Positions 1 to 6,808 of a stretch of DNA of 64,000 nt are shown here, piece by piece (the stretch's first letter is position 1; each line of letters begins with the position of its first letter). Origin of the DNA: an uncultured Collinsella sp. (GTDB lineage: Bacteria; Actinomycetota; Coriobacteriia; Coriobacteriales; Coriobacteriaceae); assembly GCA_900542155.1 (NCBI GenBank), contig UQMD01000012.1, positions 4,353 through 68,352 on the forward strand. Direction: 5' to 3'. Position numbers and translations under genes: made by a program. The notes under the pieces were generated by a model, which saw only the letters and a list, made by a program, of their open reading frames with translations, did not search any database and was not told where the DNA came from.

Positions 1-196
1 TCATGCGCGACACGCCGCCGGCGGCGCGGATGTCGGCTGGAATGCGCTCGAGTGCCATGACGGCACAGGCGCCCGCCTCTTCGGCGATGCGTGCCTGCTC
101 GGGCGTGGTGACGTCCATGATGACGCCGCCCTTGAGCATCTGCGCGAGCTCGCGGTTGAGTTTAACGCGATCGGCCTTGCTGGTCTGTTCTGCCAT
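1..196 (-). CDS. pdxS: Pyridoxal 5'-phosphate synthase lyase subunit PdxS, 5' part only
   Basis: Only the first 65 codons lie in the window; the rest continues past the left edge. The translation begins MAEQTSKADRVKLNREL and contains the family signatures GGVIMDVTTPEQA, EEAGACAVMALE and RIPADIRAAGG, which are near-diagnostic for PdxS. PdxS condenses ribulose or ribose 5-phosphate, glyceraldehyde 3-phosphate and ammonia (supplied by PdxT) into pyridoxal 5'-phosphate in a 12-mer. The ATG at 194-196 has a GGGAGC Shine-Dalgarno. It diverges from a MocR/PdxR-type regulator, the classical arrangement for PdxR control of pdxST. The PLP Schiff-base lysine lies beyond the visible part, so integrity cannot be judged. 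Confidence 0.95.
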   Translation of the reverse strand, partial: MAEQTSKADRVKLNRELAQMLKGGVIMDVTTPEQARIAEEAGACAVMALERIPADIRAAGGVSRM

Positions 197-341
197 GGTT
201 GCTCCCTTGGTTGGCATGTGCATTGCTTGACGGAATATCCTATCGGGGAGCTGGGCATGGCGAAATGCTCAGTTTTCGGGATAATAACAAGGTCAGACTA
301 ATACCAGATTGAATGACTCGATAAGGTCAGGTGACAAACTC
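197..341. promoter_or_regulatory. Divergent pdxS/pdxR intergenic region with a direct repeat
   Basis: This 145 bp spacer separates divergent pdxS and pdxR. The octamer AAGGTCAG occurs twice in the same orientation, at 289-296 and 323-330, 34 bp apart, next to the pdxR start. PdxR-type MocR regulators are known to bind direct repeats between their own gene and the pdx genes, so these are candidate operators (inference). On the minus strand TTTCGC, 17 bp, TAGGAT is a possible weak pdxS promoter. Confidence 0.35.
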
Positions 342-1757
342 ATGCTTGACTATAATTTGGAAAACCGCGGCGAAGCATCGCTCTATGAGTATATTTACCA
401 GCAAATTCGAGATGATATCGTAGCTGGACGTATTGCGACGGGGGAGCATCTGCCGTCCAAGCGCGCCTTTGCGAGTCATCTGGGAATCAGTGTCATTACC
501 ATCGAGAATGCATATAGCCAGTTGCTTGCCGAGGGTTATATTTGCTCAAAGCCGCGGCGTGGTTACTACGCGTGCGAGCTTCCCGATGCACCGGTTTTGT
601 CTTTGGCCGCGGGGGATATCGACCGAGATGCTGTCTCTGTTGGCCCCAGCGCGCATGATTCCGACGGACAGACCGAGCAGTTCGAGGCTCTTTCTCCTTC
701 CGCTTTGGAGGCGGCGCGGCTTTGGCAAAGCGCGCTGCGGGCGACACTGACGTCCGAAGACGAGCGCGAAATCTTTTCGCCCGCGCCGGCGCAGGGCACC
801 GCTCGGCTGCGACGTGCGATTGCGCACCATCTGCGCGGGACAAGGGGTATGAATGTCGATCCCAACAACATCGTTATCGGTGCGGGCGCCCAGTTGCTCG
901 ATACCATGTTGGTTCAGCTGCTTGGCGCGGACAAGGTGTATGCCGTTGAGGATCCGGGCTATTTGCGCCTGACGCGCATCTATCAGGCCATGGGTTGCGA
1001 AGTGCGGCATATCCCGTTGGACGGTGAGGGCGTGGACTTGAGCGCTCTGCAGAAAACCGGGGCGGATGTCCTTCACCTGATGCCGTCCCATCAGTATCCG
1101 ACCGGCCTTGTGACGAGCATTGCGCGTCGCTATGCCCTGCTGGGCTGGGCCGCCGAGCAGCCGGACCGGTATCTCATCGAAGATGACTTTGATTGCGAGT
1201 TTCGCCTTGCCGGTAAGCCGATTCCCGCGCTTGCGTCGATCGATGCCGCCCAATCGGTCATCTACACCAACACCTTTTCAAAAAGTCTGTCGTCGGCCCT
1301 GCGTTTGGCGTATATGGTCCTGCCCGATGAGCTGATGGAACGGTTTAGGCGCAACCTTGGCTTTTACGCCTCGTCGGTGAGTTCTGTTGACCAGGTCGCT
1401 TTGGCGCGTTTGCTGGAATCGGGTGATTACGAGCGGCATGTGAACCGCGTGCGCGTTCGTGCTCGCGAGGCGCGCGATGGCCTGGCGGCGCTTGTACGGA
1501 AGGCATTTCCGGCGGGGGAGGTCTCGATCGAGTACGCAGACGCGGGTCTTTACTGCACCGTCGTCCTGACCAAGGATAATGCGGGGGAGAGCTTTGCGAA
1601 GGCTCTCGCTGACGCCCGTATTTCCTATATCGATATCGACGATTGCCTATGGGCGTCCGATCGGGCGTTGACTAAGAATGCGCCGTCTCGCGTTCTCATT
1701 CAATACGACGACCTGAGCCCTCACTCGCTCATCGTTCTTCAAGAACAGCTGCAATAA
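342..1757 (+). CDS. pdxR: MocR-family (GntR/aminotransferase) regulator, PdxR-like
   Basis: The 471-residue protein has the MocR layout. An N-terminal winged helix of the GntR type (residues about 8-75, with GEHLPSKRAFASHLGIS and the recognition helix after it) is joined by a linker to a fold-type I aminotransferase-like domain. The putative PLP lysine is in NTFSKSLSS (about residue 314). Such proteins sense PLP and control pyridoxal phosphate synthesis; the divergent pdxS supports PdxR over other MocR members. I chose ATG 342 because AGGTGA sits just upstream; an in-frame ATG at 309 has no ribosome binding site. Transcription ends at a strong bidirectional hairpin just after the stop. Catalytic aminotransferase activity is not expected. 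Confidence 0.85.
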   Translation: MLDYNLENRGEASLYEYIYQQIRDDIVAGRIATGEHLPSKRAFASHLGISVITIENAYSQLLAEGYICSKPRRGYYACELPDAPVLSLAAGDIDRDAVSVGPSAHDSDGQTEQFEALSPSALEAARLWQSALRATLTSEDEREIFSPAPAQGTARLRRAIAHHLRGTRGMNVDPNNIVIGAGAQLLDTMLVQLLGADKVYAVEDPGYLRLTRIYQAMGCEVRHIPLDGEGVDLSALQKTGADVLHLMPSHQYPTGLVTSIARRYALLGWAAEQPDRYLIEDDFDCEFRLAGKPIPALASIDAAQSVIYTNTFSKSLSSALRLAYMVLPDELMERFRRNLGFYASSVSSVDQVALARLLESGDYERHVNRVRVRAREARDGLAALVRKAFPAGEVSIEYADAGLYCTVVLTKDNAGESFAKALADARISYIDIDDCLWASDRALTKNAPSRVLIQYDDLSPHSLIVLQEQLQ

Positions 1758-1767
1758 GCCCACGAAA

Positions 1768-1795
1768 AAGGCCCGAACCATGCGGTTCGGGCCTT
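1768..1795. terminator. Bidirectional intrinsic terminator between pdxR and rubrerythrin
   Basis: A perfect 12 bp stem (AAGGCCCGAACC with its complement, loop ATGC) sits between two convergent genes. An A-rich stretch precedes it, giving a T-run for the minus strand, and the stem itself ends in TT for the plus strand. Confidence 0.85.
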
Positions 1796-1828
1796 ATGAA
1801 GCTAGAGGTTATGTTTCAGGCGGTTGGC

Positions 1829-2389
1829 TTAGCCAAAGTAGCGCTTGAGCAGACCGGCGAAAGCCTTGCCGTGGCGAGCCTCGTCGCGAGCCATCTCGTG
1901 CACGGTGTCGTGGATGGCATCGAGGCCAGCGGCCTTGGCGCGCTTGGCAAGATCGGTCTTGCCGGCGGTGGCGCCGTTCTCGGCCTCAACGCGCATCTCG
2001 AGGTTCTTCTTGGTGGAGTCGGTCACGACCTCGCCCAGGAGCTCGGCGAACTTGGCGGCGTGCTCGGCCTCCTCGTGGGCGGCCTTCTCCCAGTACAGGC
2101 CGATCTCGGGATAACCCTCGCGATGAGCAACGCGAGCCATGGCCAGGTACATACCGACCTCGGAGCACTCGCCCTCAAAGTTGGCGCGCAGGTCGGCAAC
2201 GATATCCTCGGAGACGCCCTCCATCTTGGCGACGCCCACAACGTGCTCGGCAGCCCACTCGAGCTGGCCCTCCTCCTGCTTCAGGAAACGAGAACCGGGA
2301 ACGCCGCACTGGGGGCACTTGAAATCCTCGGGCAGCTGGTCGCCGTCGAACTCTTCCACATAACCGCAAACGGGGCAAACAAACTTCAT
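1829..2389 (-). CDS. Reverse rubrerythrin (rubredoxin domain first, then ferritin-like diiron domain)
   Basis: The 186-residue protein starts with a rubredoxin Fe(SCys)4 knuckle pair, CPVCG (C5, C8) and CPQCG (C25, C28), followed by a ferritin-like four-helix domain with ExxH-type diiron ligands (EVGMYLAMARVAHREG, EEAEHAAKFAELLGE, EMARDEARHGKAF). Rubredoxin-first order defines reverse rubrerythrins, which act as NADH-dependent peroxidases or oxygen scavengers in anaerobes. The start is ATG 2387-2389 with AAAGGATCG upstream. A longer in-frame extension to 2482 has no initiation signal and lacks homology. Monocistronic, ending at the shared hairpin at 1768-1795. The promoter region holds a 13 bp motif shared with the DUF554 gene. 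Confidence 0.9.
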   Translation of the reverse strand: MKFVCPVCGYVEEFDGDQLPEDFKCPQCGVPGSRFLKQEEGQLEWAAEHVVGVAKMEGVSEDIVADLRANFEGECSEVGMYLAMARVAHREGYPEIGLYWEKAAHEEAEHAAKFAELLGEVVTDSTKKNLEMRVEAENGATAGKTDLAKRAKAAGLDAIHDTVHEMARDEARHGKAFAGLLKRYFG

Positions 2390-2645
2390 GATTCGATCCT
2401 TTCGATCGATGGCGATGGAGCGCTCGTCCGGTCCCGTAAGGGCCCTCTCCGGACGTGCGTCTTGACGAGTTCTATTATCCATAAATGCGACCGAATGTGA
2501 AGCCTATTAGGAATGATTTTTAATAAAATAATTTTGAGATGTGAAGATGTTGATTGATTAACGGTTTGCAAGTCATATACGGACGCCGCTGAGTACAATC
2601 GGGCGAGCAAATGTTGACCTATCAACAAATGAAGGAGTTTCCTTT
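2390..2645. promoter_or_regulatory. Divergent, AT-rich promoter region of rubrerythrin and alcohol dehydrogenase
   Basis: The 256 bp contain no credible gene. The centre (about 2500-2570) is unusually AT-rich for this genome and holds TATTAGGAATGAT at 2505-2517, recurring at 24781-24793 upstream of another minus-strand gene. This is where promoters and redox- or iron-responsive operators would be expected, but I cannot assign a regulator. Confidence 0.3.
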
Positions 2646-3866
2646 ATGCATCTAGCCCGTCGTGCCTGGTGCCGAACATATCAGACGGTTTTTCGCATTG
2701 CATTGCCAATCCTGCCCTATACCGAGCCGCGCATTTTAGAGCATGCCGAGGATGTGCCCGCGGTGCTTCAAAAGCGCTCGATCCAGAAGGTCCTTATCGT
2801 GACGGATCCCGGCATTGTCCGTCTGGGGCTCACGGCACCGCTCGAGACGGCGCTCGCATCCAGGGGGATTGGCGTTACGATCTATGCCGAAACGCGTGCG
2901 AACCCCACGGTCTCAAACGTGGAGGAAGCGGCGTTCCTGTACCGAGAGAGCGCCTGCCGGGCCATTATCGGCTTTGGCGGAGGATCAGCCATGGACTGCG
3001 CCAAGGGCGTGGGCGCACGCATTGCGCAGCCAAACAAGCCCATCAACAAGATGCGCGGCCTGCTGCGGATTCATCGTCGCCTGCCGCTGCTCATCGCCGT
3101 CCCCACCACGGCAGGCACGGGAAGCGAGGTCACACTTGCGGCGGTAATTACCGATGACGAGACGCACTACAAGTACCCCATTAACGACTTTGTGCTTATC
3201 CCGCGCTTCGCGGTGCACGACCCCGAGTTTACGTGCGGCCTGCCCGCTTCCATTACGGGGCAGACGGGCATGGACGCCCTGACGCATGCCGTTGAGGCCT
3301 TTATCGGGCGAAGCACCACGCCCTATACGCGTAAGATGGCGCGACAGGCGGTCCAGCTCATCCATGACAATTTGCTCGAGGCCTATGAGCATGGCGATAA
3401 CATGCGTGCGCGTCGCAATATGCTTTCGGCGGCGTATAAGGCGGGTGTTGCCTTTACGCGCTCCTATGTTGGATACGTTCACGCCATCGCACACAGCTTG
3501 GGTGGGCGTTACGGGATTCTGCACGGCTTGGCCAACGCTATCATCCTGCCGCATATGCTTCGCGCTTATGGTGACGCCGCCGCCCCCAAGCTTGCCGATC
3601 TTGCTCGCATGGCAGGCATTGCGCCGGCTAACGCGCAGGACAGCCTGGCGGCCGAGGCCTTTATCGATTGGGTCGACCGCATGAATGCCGCCTTGGGCAT
3701 TCCCAAATATGTGACGGGCATTCGCCGCTCCGATATTCCGCAAATGGCGGCCCATGCCGATGCCGAGGCCAATCCGCTGTACCCCGTTCCGCTTTTGATG
3801 GACCGTTTGGAGCTCGAGCATATGTACGAGGTCGTTGCAGGTGGTATGTTTGAGGGCGAGAACTAG
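2646..3866 (+). CDS. Iron-containing (group III) alcohol dehydrogenase
   Basis: The 406-residue enzyme carries the Fe-ADH signatures: GFGGGSAMDCAK (about residues 115-126) for nucleotide binding, PTTAGTGSEVT, and the metal-binding stretch TGMDALTHAVEAF followed by HAIAHSLGGRYGILHG, with the Asp-His-His-His iron ligands apparently intact. It should interconvert an alcohol and an aldehyde with NAD(P)H. The start ATG 2646 follows TGAAGGAG. An aldehyde dehydrogenase starts 9 bp after its stop, so the two probably form an operon converting an alcohol or aldehyde to the acid, or the reverse during fermentation. The physiological substrate cannot be read from sequence; the first 20 residues are an unusual N-terminal extension. 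Confidence 0.88.
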   Translation: MHLARRAWCRTYQTVFRIALPILPYTEPRILEHAEDVPAVLQKRSIQKVLIVTDPGIVRLGLTAPLETALASRGIGVTIYAETRANPTVSNVEEAAFLYRESACRAIIGFGGGSAMDCAKGVGARIAQPNKPINKMRGLLRIHRRLPLLIAVPTTAGTGSEVTLAAVITDDETHYKYPINDFVLIPRFAVHDPEFTCGLPASITGQTGMDALTHAVEAFIGRSTTPYTRKMARQAVQLIHDNLLEAYEHGDNMRARRNMLSAAYKAGVAFTRSYVGYVHAIAHSLGGRYGILHGLANAIILPHMLRAYGDAAAPKLADLARMAGIAPANAQDSLAAEAFIDWVDRMNAALGIPKYVTGIRRSDIPQMAAHADAEANPLYPVPLLMDRLELEHMYEVVAGGMFEGEN

Positions 3867-3875
3867 GAGGGTGCC

Positions 3876-5255
3876 ATGAACACCGAGGAAATTGCGCGCA
3901 TCGTCGGCGATCAGCGCGCCTACTTTAAGACGCACGCCACGTTTGATGTCGATGCTCGACGTCGTGCGCTCGTGAGTTTACGCGATGCGTTACGGGCCCA
4001 CGAGGCCGATATTGCCCATGCGCTCAAGACCGATTTGGGAAAGTCGCATGACGAGGCCTATATGTGCGAGATCGGCACCTCGCTTTCCGAGATTCGTCAT
4101 CAGATTGCGCATGTGGCTCGATGGAGTCGTCCGCGCCTGCGCCCCTGCGACCTCGCCAATGCTATTAGCGTGTGCAAGACGCAAGCCGTGCCCTATGGCG
4201 TCACGCTCATCATGGCTCCATGGAATTATCCGTTTTTGTTGACGCTCGAGCCGCTCGCCGGCGCGCTCGCTGCGGGTAACACCGTGGTCATCAAGCCGAG
4301 TGCCTATGCGCCGGCTTCGAGCGCGGTGCTCAAGCAAATCTGCGAAGAGACGTTTGATCCGCGCCTAGTGACGGTTATCGAGGGCGGGCGCGCCGAGAAC
4401 GAAGCGCTGCTCGATGAGTGCTGGGACAAGATCTTCTTTACCGGCAGCGTTCCGGTCGGCAAACTCGTCATGGAGCGGGCAAGTAAAAACCTGACGCCCG
4501 TGACGCTTGAGCTGGGCGGAAAGAGTCCCTGCATTGTGGATGCGACGGCAAACTTGAAGGTCGCGGCACGGCGCATCGCCTTTGGTAAATGGCTCAACGT
4601 GGGCCAGACCTGTGTAGCGCCCGACTATCTGCTGGTCGACGTGCACGTGCACGATGAGCTGTTGGGCCTCATCAAGGAGGAGGTCCGCCGCATGTTTGGC
4701 GAGCATCCGCTCGACAACGAGGATTACGGCCACATCGTCAACGCCAAGCATTTTGCGCGCGTGCGCGGGCTGATCGATCCCGACAAGGTTGTGCTGGGAG
4801 GCACGGCGCGCGAGTCGTCGCTCAAGATTGAGCCGACGATCCTAGACGGCGTGTCCCCCGATGACGCCGTGATGCAGGAAGAAATCTTCGGTCCCATCTT
4901 GCCGGTGCTGACGTTTGAGAGCTTAGACGAGGCCGAGACGTTTATTACGGATCGTCCGACACCGCTGGCCTTATATATCTTTAGCCAGGAGCGCGCAGTT
5001 CAGGAGCGCTTTGTGCGCCATGTGTCCTTTGGCGGCGGCTGCGTCAACGACACGATCATGCATCTGGCTACGAGCCATATGGGCTTTGGCGGCATGGGCG
5101 CGAGCGGTATGGGCCAGTACCATGGCCGCGAGAGCTTCGATACGTTTAGCCACAAGAAGAGCATCGTGAACAAGGCAACGTGGCTGGACGTGCCGTTCCG
5201 CTATGCCCCTTACGCAAGCTGGAAGCACAAGTTCGTGCGCATGTTTGTGCATTAG
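3876..5255 (+). CDS. Aldehyde dehydrogenase (ALDH class 3-like)
   Basis: At 459 residues this is the short class 3 or YwdH-like ALDH type. Visible motifs are the PWNYPF substrate/cofactor loop, the VTLELGGKSPCIVD stretch with the general base glutamate, the catalytic cysteine in GQTCVAPDY, and EEIFGPILPV. It oxidises aldehydes with NAD(P)+. AGGAGG lies a few bases before ATG 3876, and the gene follows the iron alcohol dehydrogenase by 9 bp, so co-transcription is likely. A C-terminal stretch PFRYAPYASWKHKFVRMFVH resembles the membrane-proximal tails seen in fatty aldehyde dehydrogenases, but no clear membrane segment is present. Confidence 0.88.
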   Translation: MNTEEIARIVGDQRAYFKTHATFDVDARRRALVSLRDALRAHEADIAHALKTDLGKSHDEAYMCEIGTSLSEIRHQIAHVARWSRPRLRPCDLANAISVCKTQAVPYGVTLIMAPWNYPFLLTLEPLAGALAAGNTVVIKPSAYAPASSAVLKQICEETFDPRLVTVIEGGRAENEALLDECWDKIFFTGSVPVGKLVMERASKNLTPVTLELGGKSPCIVDATANLKVAARRIAFGKWLNVGQTCVAPDYLLVDVHVHDELLGLIKEEVRRMFGEHPLDNEDYGHIVNAKHFARVRGLIDPDKVVLGGTARESSLKIEPTILDGVSPDDAVMQEEIFGPILPVLTFESLDEAETFITDRPTPLALYIFSQERAVQERFVRHVSFGGGCVNDTIMHLATSHMGFGGMGASGMGQYHGRESFDTFSHKKSIVNKATWLDVPFRYAPYASWKHKFVRMFVH

Positions 5256-5521
5256 AATCAGATGACATAGGGATAAACAAAGTGGCCGCCCCCGCGTAAG
5301 CGAAGACGGCCACTTCTCACAATGAAAACGTGTATCGGAGTTGGCAAGACCCGCTGCCACGGGTGCCATCCGTGTTCCTATCTTATCTGCAAGCGTTCCG
5401 TCGCGCAAGCGTTGCGGCAAACGATTGAAAGACGCAGACAGGATGAATTTGTGTCCGCACGGGCCCGTAGACTTCTCAATAAGGTTAAACGCCGGGTATT
5501 CCGGCCGGTAGAGGAGCTGCC
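5256..5521. other. Gene-free spacer
   Basis: These 266 bp hold a hairpin (5281-5314) just after the aldehyde dehydrogenase gene. The rest shows no convincing coding frame, tRNA or known RNA. A plus-strand open frame running through it into the HIRAN gene has no initiation signal and no recognisable protein. Confidence 0.3.
5281..5314 (+). terminator. Probable terminator of the adh-aldh operon
   Basis: AGTGGCCG pairs with CGGCCACT, with an inner CGC/GCG pairing in the loop. There is no clear T-run after it, so termination strength is uncertain. Confidence 0.5.
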
Positions 5522-5848
5522 ATGTACGAGCCTTCACGTGCTCTTTTGTCGTTTCATATTGCAGGATTTCAGTATGCCGATGGCGCCTTGGTCTTGGGCG
5601 ATCTTAAAGCGGGCGATAAGCTGACGCTGTGTGCCGAGCGCGATAATCCCCATGATCCCGAGGCGGTTGCGATCTACTACGGCAACACCAAGCTCGGCTA
5701 TGTTCCGGGAAACGAGGCCGGCCCGCTGTCCTTGATGATGTATTACGGCCATGGGTACGTATTTGAGGCCCGTGTGCAACAGGTTGCCCCCGAGCGCAGC
5801 CCGTGGCATCAGGTGCGCGTTGGACTCTATGTGGTGGATGCTCGCTAA
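5522..5848 (+). CDS. Stand-alone HIRAN-domain protein
   Basis: The 108-residue protein is almost entirely a HIRAN domain: an early strand leading into FHIAGFQY, then GDKLTLCAERDNPHDPEAVAIYY and the closing KLGYVPGNEAG. HIRAN domains bind 3' ends of single-stranded DNA in eukaryotic HLTF and occur alone or fused to helicases and nucleases in bacteria. Start ATG 5522 follows GAGGAG. A small acidic protein starts 18 bp after the stop, so both may be one transcript. No enzymatic domain is present; a role in DNA repair or stalled-fork recognition is inference from the family only. Confidence 0.8.
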   Translation: MYEPSRALLSFHIAGFQYADGALVLGDLKAGDKLTLCAERDNPHDPEAVAIYYGNTKLGYVPGNEAGPLSLMMYYGHGYVFEARVQQVAPERSPWHQVRVGLYVVDAR

Positions 5849-5866
5849 TCGGCAATGGAGGCGGTC

Positions 5867-6046
5867 ATGTTTGATGGCGATGGCCTGTTCGATCTGACGG
5901 ACGACCCGTTTGAGTGGGATATGCTGCTCGACGATGATGAGCTAGAGCAGGACCGGAAGAAGCGGCAGGACAAGAACGCCCAGGGTGACGCGTCGAAAAA
6001 GAAAGACAAACACCGCCGAGGTCTGTTCGGCGGGCTCTTTGGCTAA
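5867..6046 (+). CDS. Small hypothetical protein, acidic head and basic tail
   Basis: A 59-residue protein with no recognised family. The N-terminal half is strongly acidic (MFDGDGLFDLTDDPFEWDML then LLDDDELEQD), the C-terminal half is lysine-rich (KKRQDKNAQ, KKKDKHRR), and it ends in GLFGGLFG. I place the start at ATG 5867 because GGAGG lies 5 bases upstream; an ATG at 5855 is in frame but contains that SD itself. It lies 18 bp after the HIRAN gene and is probably co-transcribed with it. The composition suggests a low-complexity partner or adaptor protein, but no function can be assigned. Confidence 0.6.
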   Translation: MFDGDGLFDLTDDPFEWDMLLDDDELEQDRKKRQDKNAQGDASKKKDKHRRGLFGGLFG

Positions 6047-6112
6047 CCGACGCATCGCTGTGTCTGTATACTTAGCACGAGTTTGACGCGTTGCGAAATG
6101 GGGACAGAGACG

Positions 6113-6658
6113 ATGATGTGGTTTACCGCCGACCTGCACCTGGGCGATACGAATATCTTGCACGACATGGACCGGCCGTTTGGCTCGGTCGAGGAGATGA
6201 ATCGCAAGGTCATCGATGCCATCAATGAGTGCGTGGCTGCGGATGACCGTCTCTACATCCTGGGAGACTTTACCTATCGTTTGCCCCTAGCGGATGCCGT
6301 GCACCTGCGCGAGCGTATCGAATGCAAGAACGTGACGCTCATCCGCGGTAACCATGACGGCGATTGGGAAGATCCGAACGCACCGCAGATTTGGGATGAG
6401 GTGCGCGATTATCTGGAGGTCGCTCCCGGTTACGCTAAGGGTCATCGCCTGGTGATGAGCCATTACCCCATGCTCAGCTGGAATGGCAAGGCGCGCGGCG
6501 CCATCATGCTGCACGGACATATCCATAGCAGGGGTGACCGCACCAACGCACGCAACCGCGATCGCGAGCGCCCCATTTTTCGCTACGATGTCGGCCTCGA
6601 TGCCAACGACTACAAGCCCGTAAGCCGTGATCAGATCCTCGGCTTTTTTGGACTGTAA
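6113..6658 (+). CDS. Metallophosphoesterase (calcineurin-like), small YfcE/phosphoesterase type
   Basis: The protein (182 residues from ATG 6113) shows the full calcineurin-like metal-binding set: TADLHLGD (D-x-H), YILGDFTY (GD), IRGNHDGD (GNHD), VMSHYPM (H) and HGHIHSRG (GHxH). These bind two divalent metals and hydrolyse phosphoesters. Members of this small-protein group are annotated as phosphoesterases of unknown substrate. ATG 6113 or 6116 is preferred, since GGGGAC lies a normal distance upstream; earlier ATGs lack an SD. A strong terminator follows at 6716, so it ends its own transcript. Confidence 0.82.
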   Translation: MMWFTADLHLGDTNILHDMDRPFGSVEEMNRKVIDAINECVAADDRLYILGDFTYRLPLADAVHLRERIECKNVTLIRGNHDGDWEDPNAPQIWDEVRDYLEVAPGYAKGHRLVMSHYPMLSWNGKARGAIMLHGHIHSRGDRTNARNRDRERPIFRYDVGLDANDYKPVSRDQILGFFGL

Positions 6659-6715
6659 TTCTCGAACCACGACACGAGCTACCGCAAAGGGGGCAGCCAC
6701 CTTCGTGATGGTTCT

Positions 6716-6750
6716 GGCGCCGTTGCCATTATGGCAGCGGCGCCTTTTTT
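6716..6750 (+). terminator. Intrinsic terminator after the metallophosphoesterase gene
   Basis: Hairpin GGCGCCGTTGCC / GGCAGCGGCGCC (12 bp, one mismatch) with loop ATTAT, followed by six T at 6745-6750. Confidence 0.9.
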
Positions 6751-6808
6751 GTCCGTGCAGCGCGGTAGAGTGTAGGCGGTTGAAATTTGCGTCCATCGAG
6801 GAGCTGCC

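Noticed and set aside
309..341. Start of pdxR at ATG 309
   Set aside because: No SD precedes it; ATG 342 has AGGTGA at the right distance, and the extra residues lack similarity to MocR proteins.
5322..5624. A 100-codon plus-strand protein before the HIRAN gene
   Set aside because: It overlaps the HIRAN start in another frame, has no SD and a nonsense composition.
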